Below are positions 1 to 59,936 of a stretch of DNA of 64,000 nt, piece by piece. The notes under the pieces were generated by a model. The model saw only the letters and a list, made by a program, of their open reading frames with translations, was not told the DNA's origin and ran no database searches. The stretch spans positions 40,250,743 to 40,314,742 of the forward strand of contig CM034533.1 in assembly GCA_020002185.1 (NCBI GenBank). Direction: 5' to 3'. This stretch comes from Paraescarpia echinospica (lineage: Eukaryota > Annelida > Polychaeta > Sabellida > Siboglinidae). The position numbers and the translations under genes were made by a program. Position 1 is the stretch's first letter; each line of letters starts with the position of its first letter.

Positions 1-59
1 TGCATCATAAGGCATAAATAAGTTAGTTAAATGAAATAAGTTATTTAAAAACACGTACG

Positions 60-1013
60 AGATCACAGACTAAACTAAACATTGAATGCTACACGGAACA
101 GGTGGGTTTTTAAAAGTCGTTTGAATGTGGCTAGCGCTGTGACTGTCTTTAATTCTAACGGAAGAGTGTTCCACATCCGTGGGGCCGAAACTGAGAAGAA
201 GCGATCGCCGTATCTGCTGTTGGATGGCGGCACACGCAGGTCGTTGTTGTCGGCAGAACGTAGCGCACGCGCTGGTCGGTACGCGTCGAGCAAGTCGGTG
301 ATGTACGACGGGGCAATGTCATGTTGCGCTTGGAATGAAAGCAGCAGTATTTTATACACGATTCGCTGCTTCACCGGAAGCCAATGGAGCTTCTTTAGCA
401 CCGGGGTGATGTGCTCTCGCCTGTTGCAGCGGACAACCAATCGAGCTGCTGAGTTCTGCACTCTGCAGTTTCGAGATAAGGACGTCTGGGATGCCGAACA
501 GCAAAGCGTTCCCGTAGTTGAGTGTCGAAATGACCAGTGAATGTATTATTCGAGCCGCTGATTTCTCCGATAGACACGATCGTATGGAAGCAATGTTACG
601 CAGGTGAAAGTATGCAGCACGACATACGTGTTGCACATGACGTACCATCGACATTTCAACGTCGAACACAACGTCAATATTGTAGGCACTCGGACAAGGG
701 AATGATGTCACAGTCGCCGATCTTTATCATTGTGATGTTGTGTTTCTTCTGGTTGGTGCGTGATGCCAAGACAAGCGCGACTGTTTTGTCCTCGTTGACT
801 TTCAGCAAATTGGTGTTCAACCACGCGCTGACGTTGTTGACTCAGTTTTCGATTGTATGCAGCGATGACAGTCTGTCGATTTCATCAGTGATGTCGAATT
901 TGATGTACAGTTGCGTGTCGTCTGCGTACATGTGATAGTTCAAGTTGTGTTGTTTGATGATATCGCCGATTGGGGACGTGTAGATGGTGAAAAACAATGG
1001 CCCCAATGCTGAG
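60..1013 (-). pseudogene. Truncated LINE reverse transcriptase, L2/CR1-like
   Basis: Decayed non-LTR retrotransposon. Read on the minus strand from 1013 downward it starts inside the reverse transcriptase palm, with the catalytic YADDTQ motif near 925 (part of [15 protein letters not shown]). It continues through the thumb (HVCRAAYFHLRNIASI, near 620) and ends with the C-terminal block HWLPVKQRIVYKILLL and the closing LKTHLFRVAF near 90. The frame changes at least twice (around 700-840 and 400-460), so no enzyme can be made. The endonuclease and the 5' half of the RT are missing, because the copy ends where an oppositely oriented LINE begins. The family call rests on the motif order; the exact clade is not settled. 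Confidence 0.8.
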
Positions 1014-2005
1014 CAACGTGTAGTAGTTGATGGGGAGGCTTCAAACTGGAAATCGGTATTGAGTGGGGTACCACAGGGATCAGTACTAGGACGTATATTA
1101 TTCTTAATATATATCAGCGATTTGGATGATGAAATAACAAGCAAGGTGTTGAAATTTGCGGATGATACAAAAGTGTTTAGAAGGATTAAAAGTGATGGAG
1201 ATAGACACCATTTGCAAGATGATCCTGACAAGTTGATCAAATGGTCTGAAAAGTGGCAAGTGCTGTTCAATTTTGGGAACTAAATGCCTCCACGCAGGAC
1301 ATGGGAACGAAGAGGTAGAATATACAATGGGGGGGGTACTGTACTAAGTACTACTGTAAAAGAAAAGGACTTAGGGTTAACCATTAATGCTGATGTGAAG
1401 GTTTCAGAGCAGTGCGGAATTGCAGCTTCAAAGGGAAATCAAATCCTTGGATTAATGAGGCGAAACATAACATATAAGGAAAAAGAGCTAATAATACCGC
1501 TGTACAAAACAATAGTTAGGCCTCATTTAGAATATTGTATTCAAGCATGGAGGCCATATCGCAGGAAGGACATAGATATGCTAGAAAGAGTGCAGAGGAG
1601 AGCAACTAAAATTATATCAAAACTGAGGGATCTTAGTTACGAAATACGCCTAAAAATGCGGTTTAACAACACTATAGAGACCAGGAGATTGAGAGGAGAT
1701 CAGATAGAAGTGTTTAAAATATTGAATGGTTATGAAAATATTGATAGAAATTTTTTTTTCTCAGTTAAGAAAGATAGGACTAGAGGACATGAAGTTACAT
1801 TAGCAAAGGAGCAGTGTAGATTAGATATAAGTTCTCAGTTTCTCAAAGGACTGTAAATGAATGGAACAGATTATCTGCTGATTGTGTGGGTGCTAGTAGC
1901 GTGAATATGTTTAAAAATAAAATCGACACATACCTCAGAAGGGCGGGATACACATAGATAAAAGGGTCGGACTCTCGATAAGCCAAAGGGCTTCCTTGTC
2001 AACCT
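1014..2005 (+). pseudogene. Truncated CR1-like LINE reverse transcriptase
   Basis: 5'-truncated LINE copy. It begins with [20 protein letters not shown], the strand before the RT palm, then has [10 protein letters not shown] (catalytic DD) near 1160. The thumb and C-terminal region IIPLYKTIVRPHLEYCIQAW lies near 1490-1550, and the tail FKNKIDTYLRRAGY ends near 1955. Frame breaks near 1283 and 1830 inactivate it. It shares almost every block with the minus-strand copy at 26797-27945, so the two are members of one family. The copy joins a reverse-oriented LINE at 1013/1014. Confidence 0.85.
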
Positions 2006-2770
2006 GCCACCTAAAGTTAATTATCTAATTTGTTCACAGGTTGAGTCTGTCATGCTGCACTGTTCAGGGCAGAATACTTTCTAGGCTATGCTAAATACCC
2101 TTTCAACAAGGGCTGATGAGGCTGGAATACTGAGATGGTGAGGGACCAACTGAGCCAGTGTTGGAAAACTCAGAACTGCAGTGGGTCACTGTGCCAATCT
2201 GACTGAGGTATTGGTTCACCTCTACAATCAGCAATCTGCTGATGTTATAAGTTTGCAATTTGAGTATCGAGTACTTCGGCCCCAGGTCTGGTCCAGACGC
2301 ACTGCTTCAAAGGCCTAGCCCGACCAGTCCTGGATGACGCGTTAGCGGTATGGGATCCCCATCAGCACCAGCCGAAGACCATTCTGAAGATGGTTCAGTG
2401 ACTTTGACAATAATTATTATTGAAATATGAATTCTTATCTATACCCACGTCCAAAGGCAACCATAACGTGGCGCCACCTACCGGAGTTTTCGGTGGAACT
2501 ACTGAAAACCTGCAAAAATGAGAGAATGTCTTGTGTATGTGTAGAATAGGTGTTGTATATATATGATGTGAAGTTTGGTGACTGTAGGTGAGCGTTTTCA
2601 TGTTTTTTTTAGGTGCGGGCCTAAACTGCAAAAGTACCGAAAAGTCTTCAGTTTCCCATCAAGACGGACAAACACACGCAAAAACAATTCAACAGCGTCG
2701 GATTTACTTCAGACAATTAATATGTCCACGTATATATGCCTTGAAAATATATTTAAGTGCACGTCCAGAT
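2006..2770. other. Non-coding stretch, no gene seen
   Basis: I see no supported gene. 2020-2420 is moderately GC-rich, without a credible reading frame, and could be a LINE untranslated tail or an unclassified repeat. 2420-2770 is AT-rich. Confidence 0.4.
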
Positions 2771-2773
2771 CTG

Positions 2774-2915
2774 CTCGATAAATAACGATCTAAATCGGCG
2801 TTATTTGTCGAGCTGCTCGACAAATAACAGCCAAACTTCGCGTTATTTCTCGAGCTGCTCGACAAATAACGGACCGAGTTCGCGGTATTTCTCGAGCTGC
2901 TCGACAAATAACGAT
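2774..2915. repeat. Short tandem array of near-perfect palindromes
   Basis: Three palindromes of about 30 bp at 2799-2828, 2841-2871 and about 2883-2913, preceded by a half site at 2774-2787. Each reads CGTTATTTSTCGAGC, one T, then GCTCGACAAATAACG (the middle and last copies have small changes). They repeat with a period of about 42 bp, and the spacers differ. The structure could form cruciforms or be a nested-dyad protein binding site. Confidence 0.8.
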
Positions 2916-4081
2916 CAGATTCGGGCTTATTCGAGAATTTACGACGAGAAATTAAACGGTACTTGACTCAAGTCGTTAAGACAACTTCGACACTTCTTCC
3001 GTCATTTGTAATTTATCATTCAACCGAAGCTTCAGCACCACCACTCTGCTGTCACCGGTGTCCACTGTTGGCTCGACTGAGTGATGACATCGGTCCAAAA
3101 GACAGGGTCAGAGGCTGAAGGGTGCTGTTGAACCTGTTGAACATTTTCGCCGCCGCGCAGCCAAGGCATAACTTAAGGGGACACTGTTACACTTCCTGCT
3201 TGGTTACAGTAACTAGAGTAAGGTGACTTTTTGTTTGTTTACCTTTGGAAATAGGGCACAAGGTAAACAATCAATATAAATTTGAATGTAACGTAACAAC
3301 TGGGGCCCACTCTAGTAAAAGGCGGATTACTGCCTGCATCCATTTGTAAATATTGACGGGTGTCACACATAGAAGCATTTTATGAGAGCTAGAAATGTTA
3401 GATTTTGACTCAACTAGACCAGCACGTCAATGAGATGATAATAACAGCAGGTGAGAAGTTTAAGAAAGTTTTTAGGTCAGGTTTTCTTATAATCACACAA
3501 AACGTTAACATGGTCGCCAATGGGAAAACTAACAGTGTGCTGAGGCCATAACTTCAGCTTGTCCACTGCCTTGGCTCAACTGATGCCATCGGAAAACGGG
3601 TGTGCGGGGGTGCTGTTGAATTTTGTTTTGCCGCGACGTTCACAATTTCATTTCAGGCTATCGGAAAACCTCCGTTTGCACACCCCCTTGAGTCAAGCCG
3701 GGCTTGAAGCTCAACCAAAACCACATTCAGGCTCTCAAAGAAACCTCAAATTGCACCAACAAATTTGGGAACTAATCTGATCTTCAGACCCCCCCAACAC
3801 AAATTACACCAGAAAATTCCCTATATATTGGGGAGCTAATTCTATCTCCTGTCCCCCCTTCTCAAATATTGAGGGGCTTAGCCACCCGAAGCCCCCCGGT
3901 TCCGACACCTTTGTTAATTAATTCATTTCAGACTATAATGAAGAATGAAGTCCTCAGCTCAGGCACAGTCATAGACATAGATATGACAGCCTTGGCAACA
4001 CCTAGAGTTGGAGTGAAACAGTCTTTTTCTTCCTTCATTCATAGAACTTATAGTTGCGATCTTTTACTTTCAGGTCTAAAA
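2916..4081. other. Non-coding stretch, weak internal duplication
   Basis: No gene seen. Two diverged segments near 3060-3150 and 3560-3640 share words such as CATCGG and GGGTGCTGTTGAA, suggesting an old duplication. The open frames here are short and have no recognisable product. Confidence 0.35.
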
Positions 4082-4217
4082 AATTGACACGTACCTCAGA
4101 GAGGCGGGATACACATAAATAAAAAGGGTTGGACTCTCGATAAGCCAAAAGGCTGCCTTGTCCACCTGATATCTAGGGTTAATTCTCTGGGTGGCAATCT
4201 TGTTAAATCTTGTTAAA
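4082..4217 (+). mobile_element. 3' tail of the CR1-like LINE family
   Basis: This 135-bp piece matches only the 3' end of the family seen at 1014-2005 and 26797-27945: the CGGGATACACATA, GGACTCTCGATAAGCC and TGTCCACCTG blocks, then a terminal direct repeat of AATCTTGTTA. It is a severely 5'-truncated insertion, typical of LINE retrotransposition. The terminal decamer repeat marks the true 3' end of the family. Confidence 0.8.
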
Positions 4218-6656
4218 ACCATGAAAATGACCATCTTGAGCCACCAACCTTCTCACATTTTATATACATATATCTAGACAGTGTACATACACTAAGTTAT
4301 CAACAATTACACTTACATTCCTGTAAAGATCACGAACAAACAACTAAAACTTGACATCTCTGGTGGCAGCTATGCATAGGTCAATAGTTACTGTAAAATC
4401 GATATTGTGATGAGGCGTCACTATATAAATGAGGTTCATAGAAACTCTGAATTGCTGTACAATATGTTGTTACTAAAACTGAAGATGTGTATTATTCTAC
4501 ATATTCAGTTCAATTCAGTAACTTTATTCTGGAATATTACATCCATATAAAACTTAGACTAGAGCTATATGGCACATTTTGCAAGTGACGACACGGGTGA
4601 TGCGTATAATGTATCACTATTCATAATACTCTGTAGGGCGTTTCCATACGTGTTGTACGGGACACCCAGAGGTTATTTTTTAAATTTAAGAACACAACGA
4701 AGTTGTTTTATTAAAATATAAGTTTTTTTATCGTGTTGACAACATGTATCTGAAAAGAAAAAGTGTCTTATGGACAGCTTAAAAGTGTCATACATCTCTG
4801 AATAACATCACAGTTAACACTTGAAATTCCTTCTAATCACTCTTTTTATTAAAAATAAGCTGAAAGTATGTCACAGTTATGTAGCATTTGTACATAATTC
4901 ACCATTTGTACATAATGATAAAAACTTAACATAATTTATGATAATTAATAATGTGTCGTACAGAACAAATTGTGTCGTATGGGACAACCTAAGCTGTTAT
5001 TAAATATAAGGATAAGTTCCAGGTCTACAAAAGCATCAGTGTAAATGTCCAATAAAATCATATATATATATAGCTATGTAGTTTTCCATTTAGGCTTAAT
5101 TTCAACAACCAGACAGCATACAGTTGCTGGTTCAAAATCAGAAGACTTAAAAGATAACATTGAAGAGTCAAAATACAAATAATTTCAGTTCACCATGAAG
5201 TCTTGGTTTAGCTTTAGTATTAGGTAAATAGAGATGGGTTATGGGGTGAAAAACCTACTTTCTTAATGTCATGTCATTTGATTCAACGAAAGGGTGCAAG
5301 TTCTGAAAGAAAACACAGTTCCATTTTTTCACTGTAACTGGAGGACCGATCTTCTGCAGAATGGTACTTGCAGCGTAGAACAGTGTGTCCATTGGAGTTA
5401 GCCATTTGAATGAAATACTTGCCTCATCTGTGCATGACAGATACTTTAGTTCTCCACCTGTGATGTAGATCACTGTACCAGGAAACTGTTCACCATGGTA
5501 AATACATCACACCACTTACTAACTATATAAGGCCTGCAGGTTCTTCTGCAAAGTGCTTTCAAATTAATTCCTGCTGGTATTTCACTGGTAGAACTAGAAG
5601 AAGCTACATCAAGGACTTATAAAATATGAAGCCACCTATTATTTTAGTCATAAATCAAACAGTTAGGGCCTAATTGAGATGAACTATGCCTAAAGAAAAG
5701 ATGCCAAAACTGTAATGTGTCGTACAGGACAATTTTTAAATATCAATTAAATATTAATTATAATATATTAAATATAGTCTAATTAAAACAATATTTTGTG
5801 ACTAATTTATATTATTACTTATAGGTTGAAGTTTGAGAATTTGAAGTAAAAAAAAGTGCACAGAAAATAACAATATTATGAAAACTTTCAGCCTTGTGTG
5901 TGTCGTATGGGACATGGCACTAAATTAATTAACTATTAACACATTTCACATCCACATTATTCAAGTTAAATTTTTTAAATGTTGTATGTACATTGGATAT
6001 AATCCTAATGAATCGACAAATTAAAATCTTTACTTTTCTTCGAAATTGTCCAAAAAACACCATGTTAATTTTTTTTTATAGAAAAATATTGTCCCAGTTA
6101 CTTCACTTGATATATCTAAGCACATGAATCACTTATCAACAGATTGTTCAGAGCAATTTTGAAATTTAGCATGCAAGGACACCTTTCCATGAAATCGCCC
6201 TGTAATATTGCATTGCCTAATTTAGCTATATATACATGTCATAAAACTATACACCATTTTTTCTGATCAACATTTTGCAATTTATGTGTGTAGGCAGGTA
6301 TATGTTTATAATCATAGGATAGGTATGTGTGCGTGCGTGTGTGTGTGTATGCAAGGCTAACACCTTGATTTCTTTGGCAAATTAAAAACGTGTGCTTTCT
6401 TTGTTAAGCAAACGGCACACATTACTTAACTGTTAACACAGTACATCTCAACACAAAAGAACCAAATTCACTGTGGGCAAACAAGCTGAGGAAGAAGCTT
6501 TAGCTAATTGTATGCAGCTTGTCTGAAAAAATACATACTTTTTTAATCATCTAAACAACTGATTTAGGTAGTTACAGCAGAGTTTTAAACTATTACACAG
6601 CAAATTATTTATTAAACTTCATGGTTTAACCTGTCTGATTCTGCCAGGTTGGTGGG
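4218..6656. other. AT-rich region upstream of GK5 with 14-nt dyads
   Basis: No gene recognised. Five copies of an imperfect dyad TGTCGTAYRGGACA lie at 4651-4664, 4954-4967, 4973-4986, 5718-5731 and 5901-5914. A TG-rich microsatellite is at about 6325-6350. This stretch should contain the GK5 promoter and any 5' UTR exon, but I see no diagnostic core promoter element. Confidence 0.4.
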
Positions 6657-53982
<47,326 letters not shown>

Positions 53983-54194
53983 ACACACTGCAGAGTAAAT
54001 TTGTCACACACACGTCGAACTACTTCTCTAGTCGCTCAGAATGTTTTTCTATACTGTTGTGTTGAATATGGTTTTATTGGTGCCATAACAAAATTAATAT
54101 TGGGTGGGCTGAGCTGAGCATAATCATTGCAGCCTGTAGTAGGTGCTTGGCGGCAGCACCTGACGGCCTGGCCTGGACACAGCGTCGTTGACAC

Positions 54195-57060
54195 CGCCCT
54201 ATCCAGCAGACAGACAGACAGACAGTATTTATTTTGACAATCATAAGTACATAAACTACAATATAATATTCATTGTAAAGTCAGGGAGGCTCCCATTAAG
54301 ACAATTATATGCCGCTATCATGGGAGCCACCCTACTGATGTAACATAATTATATGATTATCACGTAATCAACTATATATGCATACGTATATGTGTATACA
54401 TAGTATATACATAAATTAGTTTAAACAAATGCAGTCATGTCTAGTTTAAGAATGACAGATGTAACAGTTATAAATATGACAACATGATTCATAATTCTTG
54501 ATAAAATAATTTGTATAAGTGGAAAAACCATATCAACTATGTGTAGAAATGTTATCAAGGATGATATTTGGAGTATTGTTAACAGTTTGTATAATGTTGT
54601 GTCTGATGTACTTTTTTGCATATTGATGATTAACGCTGGGAATAAATAAGTTGTTTTTACCAAGTGTGTTTATTGGTGAATTGCAAAGTTATATGTGTAT
54701 GGAATATGACTGAAGTATTCTGGTATAAGCTTGTTGATCGATTTGTAATACGATTTGAGCTGTTGGAATCTATGAATGTCATCCAGCTTAAGAAATTTAC
54801 ATTCTTTGAAGATGGGATCTGTGTGAGAATTGTATTTGCTTGAAGTAACTATTCGCACTGCTTTCTTTTGAAGTTTAAAAATGCGATGGGCTTGATGACC
54901 CCCACACCAATATACCATAATTAATTTTTTTTAAGAATGAGTGAATTATACATTACAGATAATATATTCTTAGGTAATACATGTTTAAGTTTATTTAAAA
55001 TTCCAATTTTATTCGCTGTTTTGTTTATATGGTTGTCCCAATTTAGGTGTTGGTTTTAACTAAAAAATTAAAGTCATACACATTCAATATTTGTCCCATC
55101 TATTTCTATTTTAGGTTTTATTTCCTTTTGAGGCATTTGAAATACCATGAATTTAGTTTTTTTAATGTTAAGAGAAAGTTTGTTTGCCTTAGCCACCTGC
55201 ATAAATTTTCTAATTCTTTATTTATGTTTTGATTTTGGACTTGGCCATCCGGAGATTGGAATTTATTCAATGTACTAAAAAGAGTGGTGTCGTCAGCATA
55301 CATTATGAATTTAAAATGATCAGTTGAAAATATTATGTCATTAATATATATAATAAATAGAAGGGGTCCTAAAATAGACCCTTGTGGGCCACCAGTGTTT
55401 ATGGCAGCTCCTTCCGACTTGTAATCGCCAATTTCAACATATTGCTTACGATTGTGTGAGTAGTTTTTACATAGATCTAGTGCTGCACCATTTATTCCAT
55501 AATAATTTAGTTTTGTCATAAAATGTTATGATCAATTGTGTCAAAAGCTTGTTTATTGGAGTTGCTGATTGGTCAAGTTGTTGGACAACTCTTGTCTATT
55601 ATTTCTAGAGTGGCAAGTTCCGTAGAATGGTTTTCCCTAAACCCGTATTGATTCTCAGTATAAGTTATTGGAATTAAAATGTTTGTGTATTTGATTAAAC
55701 ATAAATCGTGGAAATAACTGGTAAGATAGAAATTGGACGATAATTATTAAATATTGTCTCATCACCATTTTAAAAGATTGGTTAATGATTAGAGTGACTG
55801 CTTCATTTATTTCATTTTTAATTAGCTTTAGTAATTTGGTTGATAGACCATCTTTACCACGGCTAGATTTTGGATGTAAGCTATCAATTATGCTAATCGT
55901 TATACTATTGGCTTAAAGTTGAAAGTCTGTATACGTCTCTCTGTTAAATAGTCTTTGTAAGAGTTATCTCCAGTATTGGGTATTTGCGATGCAAGTGTAG
56001 AACCAATATTGATGACAAATGAATTAAATTTATTTGCAATAATAGTCTTGTCAGTTACTGTTTCATCATTAATTTTAAAGAAATCAGGAAATGTTTCTTT
56101 CCCTGTCTTTTTTTGTGAATAATTTCTTTAATCATAGACCAATTGTTTTTAATATCGTGCTTATTTCTTTCAAAACTAAATTGATAATATGCTTGTTTGG
56201 CTAATCTAATGTTTCTTTTAAGAATTTTATTATATGTATGAAAATTTGTATTGAGCAAAACATATTCTGCTGTACCTATGAGAAGTTTTGAATACAATTT
56301 ATCTCTAAATTTTATTGATCTAATGATACCTTGTAATCCAACATGATTCGTGTTTGTGTTTATTATATTTAAGTAGTAGTAGTTGTTTAGTAGGTAAGAA
56401 TTTATCCATAGCAGTAGTAATAGTTTCATTAACGAGGTTGTAATTGTCGTTGGGATTAGTATCTCTATCCTTGTTTAGTTTATTATAAATGTTTGAACTC
56501 ATGAATTCTATTTTTAAATGTCCAAGGCTGTCAGTATTTTGTTGTCTAATTCTGATAAATTTAGGGACATTTGTAACAGTTGCATTGCAATCAAGGTATA
56601 TGAAATACGGAAAGTAATCAGAAATGCTGCTGATTATAATTTTTTTTAATTAAAATACCGACTGTTGATTTAATAAGGCCTTTTGAGAGTTCGCATAGAA
56701 AATTATCAATAAGCGTGCAATTAGTATTTTAAAAAACGTGTTGGTAAAGTAATTTTAGGAAATAAATCGTGCTGTGATTGTATCAAAATATTGACGTTTT
56801 TTATTTTATTTTCATTAGATCAATATTATAATCTCCGGCTAGTATTACTTCACCAGTTAGGTTTTGCAGATGATCTAATTTAGGGCATAATTCTTCTATG
56901 AATGTTTGGTAATTTTCAATGACGTCTCTAGGGGGTCGGTATATTATATTTGCAAGGATGAAAGCCGAGACGCTGGGGAGCGGCTCCATATATTTATGCA
57001 GAACACTCGACTTAAAAAGAATGAAATAATATCTATGCAAAACCTGTTACGCCCGTCGCC
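54195..57060 (-). pseudogene. LINE retrotransposon, broken
   Basis: Minus strand, 5' to 3': endonuclease fragment (56801-57040) with IIYRPPRDVIENYQTFIEEL and the catalytic-type GDYNIDL; linker region (56055-56502); RT palm (55118-55519) with GGPQGSILGPLLFIIYINDI and MYADDTTLF; C-terminal block (54670-54918) with HRIFKLQKKAVRIVTSSKYN. Many frameshifts separate them. An AT-rich 3' tail runs to about 54195, after a CAGA repeat near 54210. Clade is uncertain (jockey/CR1-like order of domains). Confidence 0.85.
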
Positions 57061-57429
57061 TATAGGCATGATTTCGCGGTTCTTGATAATTTAAAAAATG
57101 CACCATTTGGCCATCCAATATGCTGTATTATTCAGAGTCCATGGTATGGCTTTCAGATTCAGACTGTTTATTACCAAGTAGCATTTAAAATGTACGAGGA
57201 GTTCTTGGCGTTGTGGCGTCAACATACATACACGCTTGTCTCCCCTGCCCACCATCATGCACACGCAAAATATACAATCAGAAACATTATGAAAAGTGCT
57301 AAAACTAGTCTAAATATAAATGAAGGCCAACTGCCAACATATTTTAAGACAGTCGTACATCTATTGACATAAAGTGAACTTGGTAACAATATTAATACCG
57401 TCTGAATATTACCTAAAAAGTATACTTGT
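57061..57429. other. Short stretch between two LINEs
   Basis: No gene recognised. A 60-codon + strand frame at 57190-57372 has no recognisable features and is probably chance. Confidence 0.3.
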
Positions 57430-58357
57430 AGTTAAATAAATAAAATAAGCTGACGATATAAAAACTAAGCTGACAGTTAAAAAGTATGTACATACGTGTA
57501 GTTAAGTTAGTAAATTAATTAATAAAAATAAATAATTTAGAATGGCGACATAAAATGTAAACAGACTGAAAACAGTATCACGGCATCTGGCGGTTCAAGT
57601 GACTCACAGCATGTGGCTAAAAAAACTGTTTTTAAGTATAGTGGTCCTTGTCTTAATACTTCTATAGCGCTTGCCAGAGGGAAGAAGTTCAAAGAGATGG
57701 TTGGCTGGTTGGGTAGTATCCCGTACAATGCTCTTGAATTTTCGCGCACAGCGAGCATGGTAAATAGATTCAATGGATGGCAACTCGCGCCTAATTATTC
57801 TAGATGCGCCCGTCACGATAACTTCTAGCCGTTGTTTCTCCTCCTGACTGGTGCGGCCAAACCACACTACAATCGAGAAAGTGAGGATACTTTCAATGAT
57901 TGCGCGGTAGAACCGTGTCATAATCTCCTGAGCTGCCTCATGAAGAACAGACGTTGTTGTGTCTTTTTTGTAATGCCCAGTGTGTTTGTGCACCAGTTGA
58001 GATCGCTTGAAATTGTTGTTCCAATGAATCTAAAAGATTCAACCTGCTTGACCTCCACGCCATTTATCGAAAGAGGGCGGATGGGAGTCTTTCTTTTTTT
58101 GAGAAAATCAACAATCGGTTCTTTAGTCTTTGAAATGTTCAATTCGAGATTGTTATCCGCACACCAGCCAACCATTCTCTGAAATTCCTCCCTGTATGGC
58201 GTCTCATTCGCATTCTCAATGCAGCCCTCCACAGTGGTGTCATCGGAAAACTTGATCACAAGGACCGATTGGTTCATGGAGACACAGTCATTTGTGAAGA
58301 TAGTTGTAGATGTCCGTAAACACTGCAGAGAGTTGGTCGGCGCAGTTCTTCAGGGTA
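57430..58357 (-). pseudogene. L2/Rex1-like LINE, 3' half
   Basis: Minus strand. Contains FSDDTTVEG (catalytic-type Asp pair), MVGWCADNNLELNISKTKEP, VESFRFIG and, further on, FYRAIIESILTFSIVVWFG and LLPSGKRYRSIKTRT. The RT segment between VFTDIYN (near 58330) and the DD motif is deleted, and a frame break falls near 57990. This is the 3' part of the LINE whose 5' part is at 63312-64000. Confidence 0.88.
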
Positions 58358-58542
58358 TGTTTCACTATGCATCGTGTGTTGTCTATGTAGAAGGATGAAA
58401 CTTTATGTAAACACAATTCAGAGGTTCTTTATTAGCATGGCAGACAACTCAAGTCACGCGATGTATCCAACTGTCGTGCACGGACTCACGCCGTTACCGT
58501 GGCGCCGCCTAGCGACTAACTAAACAATATAACATTGCAACA
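58358..58542 (-). repeat. 3' LTR of the gypsy element
   Basis: 185 bp, TG...CA ends on the element strand (TGTTGCAAT...GTGAAACA). Carries AATAAAG internally, a probable polyadenylation signal. Lacks a 7-bp segment (GACCATT) and a 2-bp segment present in the other LTR. Confidence 0.95.
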
Positions 58543-59066
58543 TCTCCCTTCCTTTACAAAAGTGTAAAACTCCTACATGTAGAAAACTATTCTATAATCG
58601 CATCTAGAACAGTTCACTGAGAAATGTTCCTTGAAATAAAGTAATATTTCTAAACAACTGCTTGTGTTTTATCGAAAAACTGCTAGCATTACAGTAATCA
58701 ACTAAATATCATAGCAAATGACAATGAGATACAAATTACAAATTGAACATAGCAATGAACATAACAGCAATATTACTATTATTATCGCAATGTTCAATAC
58801 ATGAAAATACACAACAGTCATATTGTATGTGCAATATCGTCACTGATGGTGTGTAATGACCGTAAAAGGGATTATTATGCCCTTTTTATGCACAACTTAG
58901 AGAGTTAGACGTAGTCTCTGAGATGTGCCGGCCTCCTCACTTGTCTTCCACTGCGTCTCTCGATAGTTGGTGTTGCAGTGATGATAGCAGGATGGTCGTC
59001 ACTCGGCTTGTCGATGCACTGGCGTACTGGTATTCCGCCTGTCGCCGTGTCCGTCACGTCGGCGGC

Positions 59067-59930
59067 TCATGGTGCTGTCACGTCCGGGACCGCTGGTGGT
59101 GCTGTCGTGCGACGCAGGTGTCTCCGGTTTCGCCTGTACACTGTACCGTAGTCTGTGACAACATCATACGACCTGATGTTAGCTTGCCGCTGTACTGTCG
59201 CTTTCTGCCATCGACTTTTGTACTTCGCTGGCTGCATGCACACGACGTCACCGTCTTTTAATGACGGCAAGTGCTTTGCGTTTCGGTTGTAGTAGTTAGC
59301 TTGCTTCTTGCGTTTGTCATCAAGCTTTTCAACTGTGTTAGTGACTGTTTTCGGCATCAGAAGTGCTTTCGCAGTGGGCAGAGTGGGTTTCGTTCTCCTT
59401 CCAAACAGTCTTTGTGCAGGCGAACTGTCCATGCCTTCCGTAGGTGTATTTCTGTAGTTTAAGAGTGCTAGATATGGATCTGTACCCGCTTCTTTTGTCT
59501 TGATCATTAATTTCTTGGAGATCTTTACGGCACTTTCCGCTTTTCCATTAGACTGCGCGTAACCCGGCGAGCTGGTTGTGTGGTCGAAGTGGTATAGTTC
59601 TGCAAACTCTTTGAACTCCCGTGAGTTGTATGGTGGACCATTGTCCGACACCACCTCGTCTGGTATACCGTGCCTCGCAAACTGTTGTTTAAGCTTCGGT
59701 ATGACCGCTGCAGCCGTCTTGTTCTCTAGTCGGTCGATCTTGAAAAAACTGCTGTTGTAATCTACAGTCACTATGTAGTTTCGATCGTTGCATTCGAAGA
59801 GATCTGTGTCTACTTTTGCCCATAGGCGATCGGGGACATGATGTGAAACGAGAGGTTCTTTCGTCTGGCAACTTTGGTAAGCTGAGCAAATGTCACACTG
59901 CGATATGTAGTCTTTGATCTGCGTTGACAT
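59067..59930 (-). pseudogene. Gypsy integrase
   Basis: 287 codons. The end of the zinc-binding domain is visible (QCDICSAYQS), then the core with Asp (VDTDLF), Asp (VVSDNGPPY) and Glu (NGKAESAV), the complete D,D-35-E type triad, and a basic C-terminal tail (RRNRRHLRR). It inserts the element's DNA copy in the nucleus. A TAG at 59937 separates it from the upstream RNase H frame, where a continuous polyprotein is expected. Confidence 0.93.
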
Positions 59931-59936
59931 TCCTGG

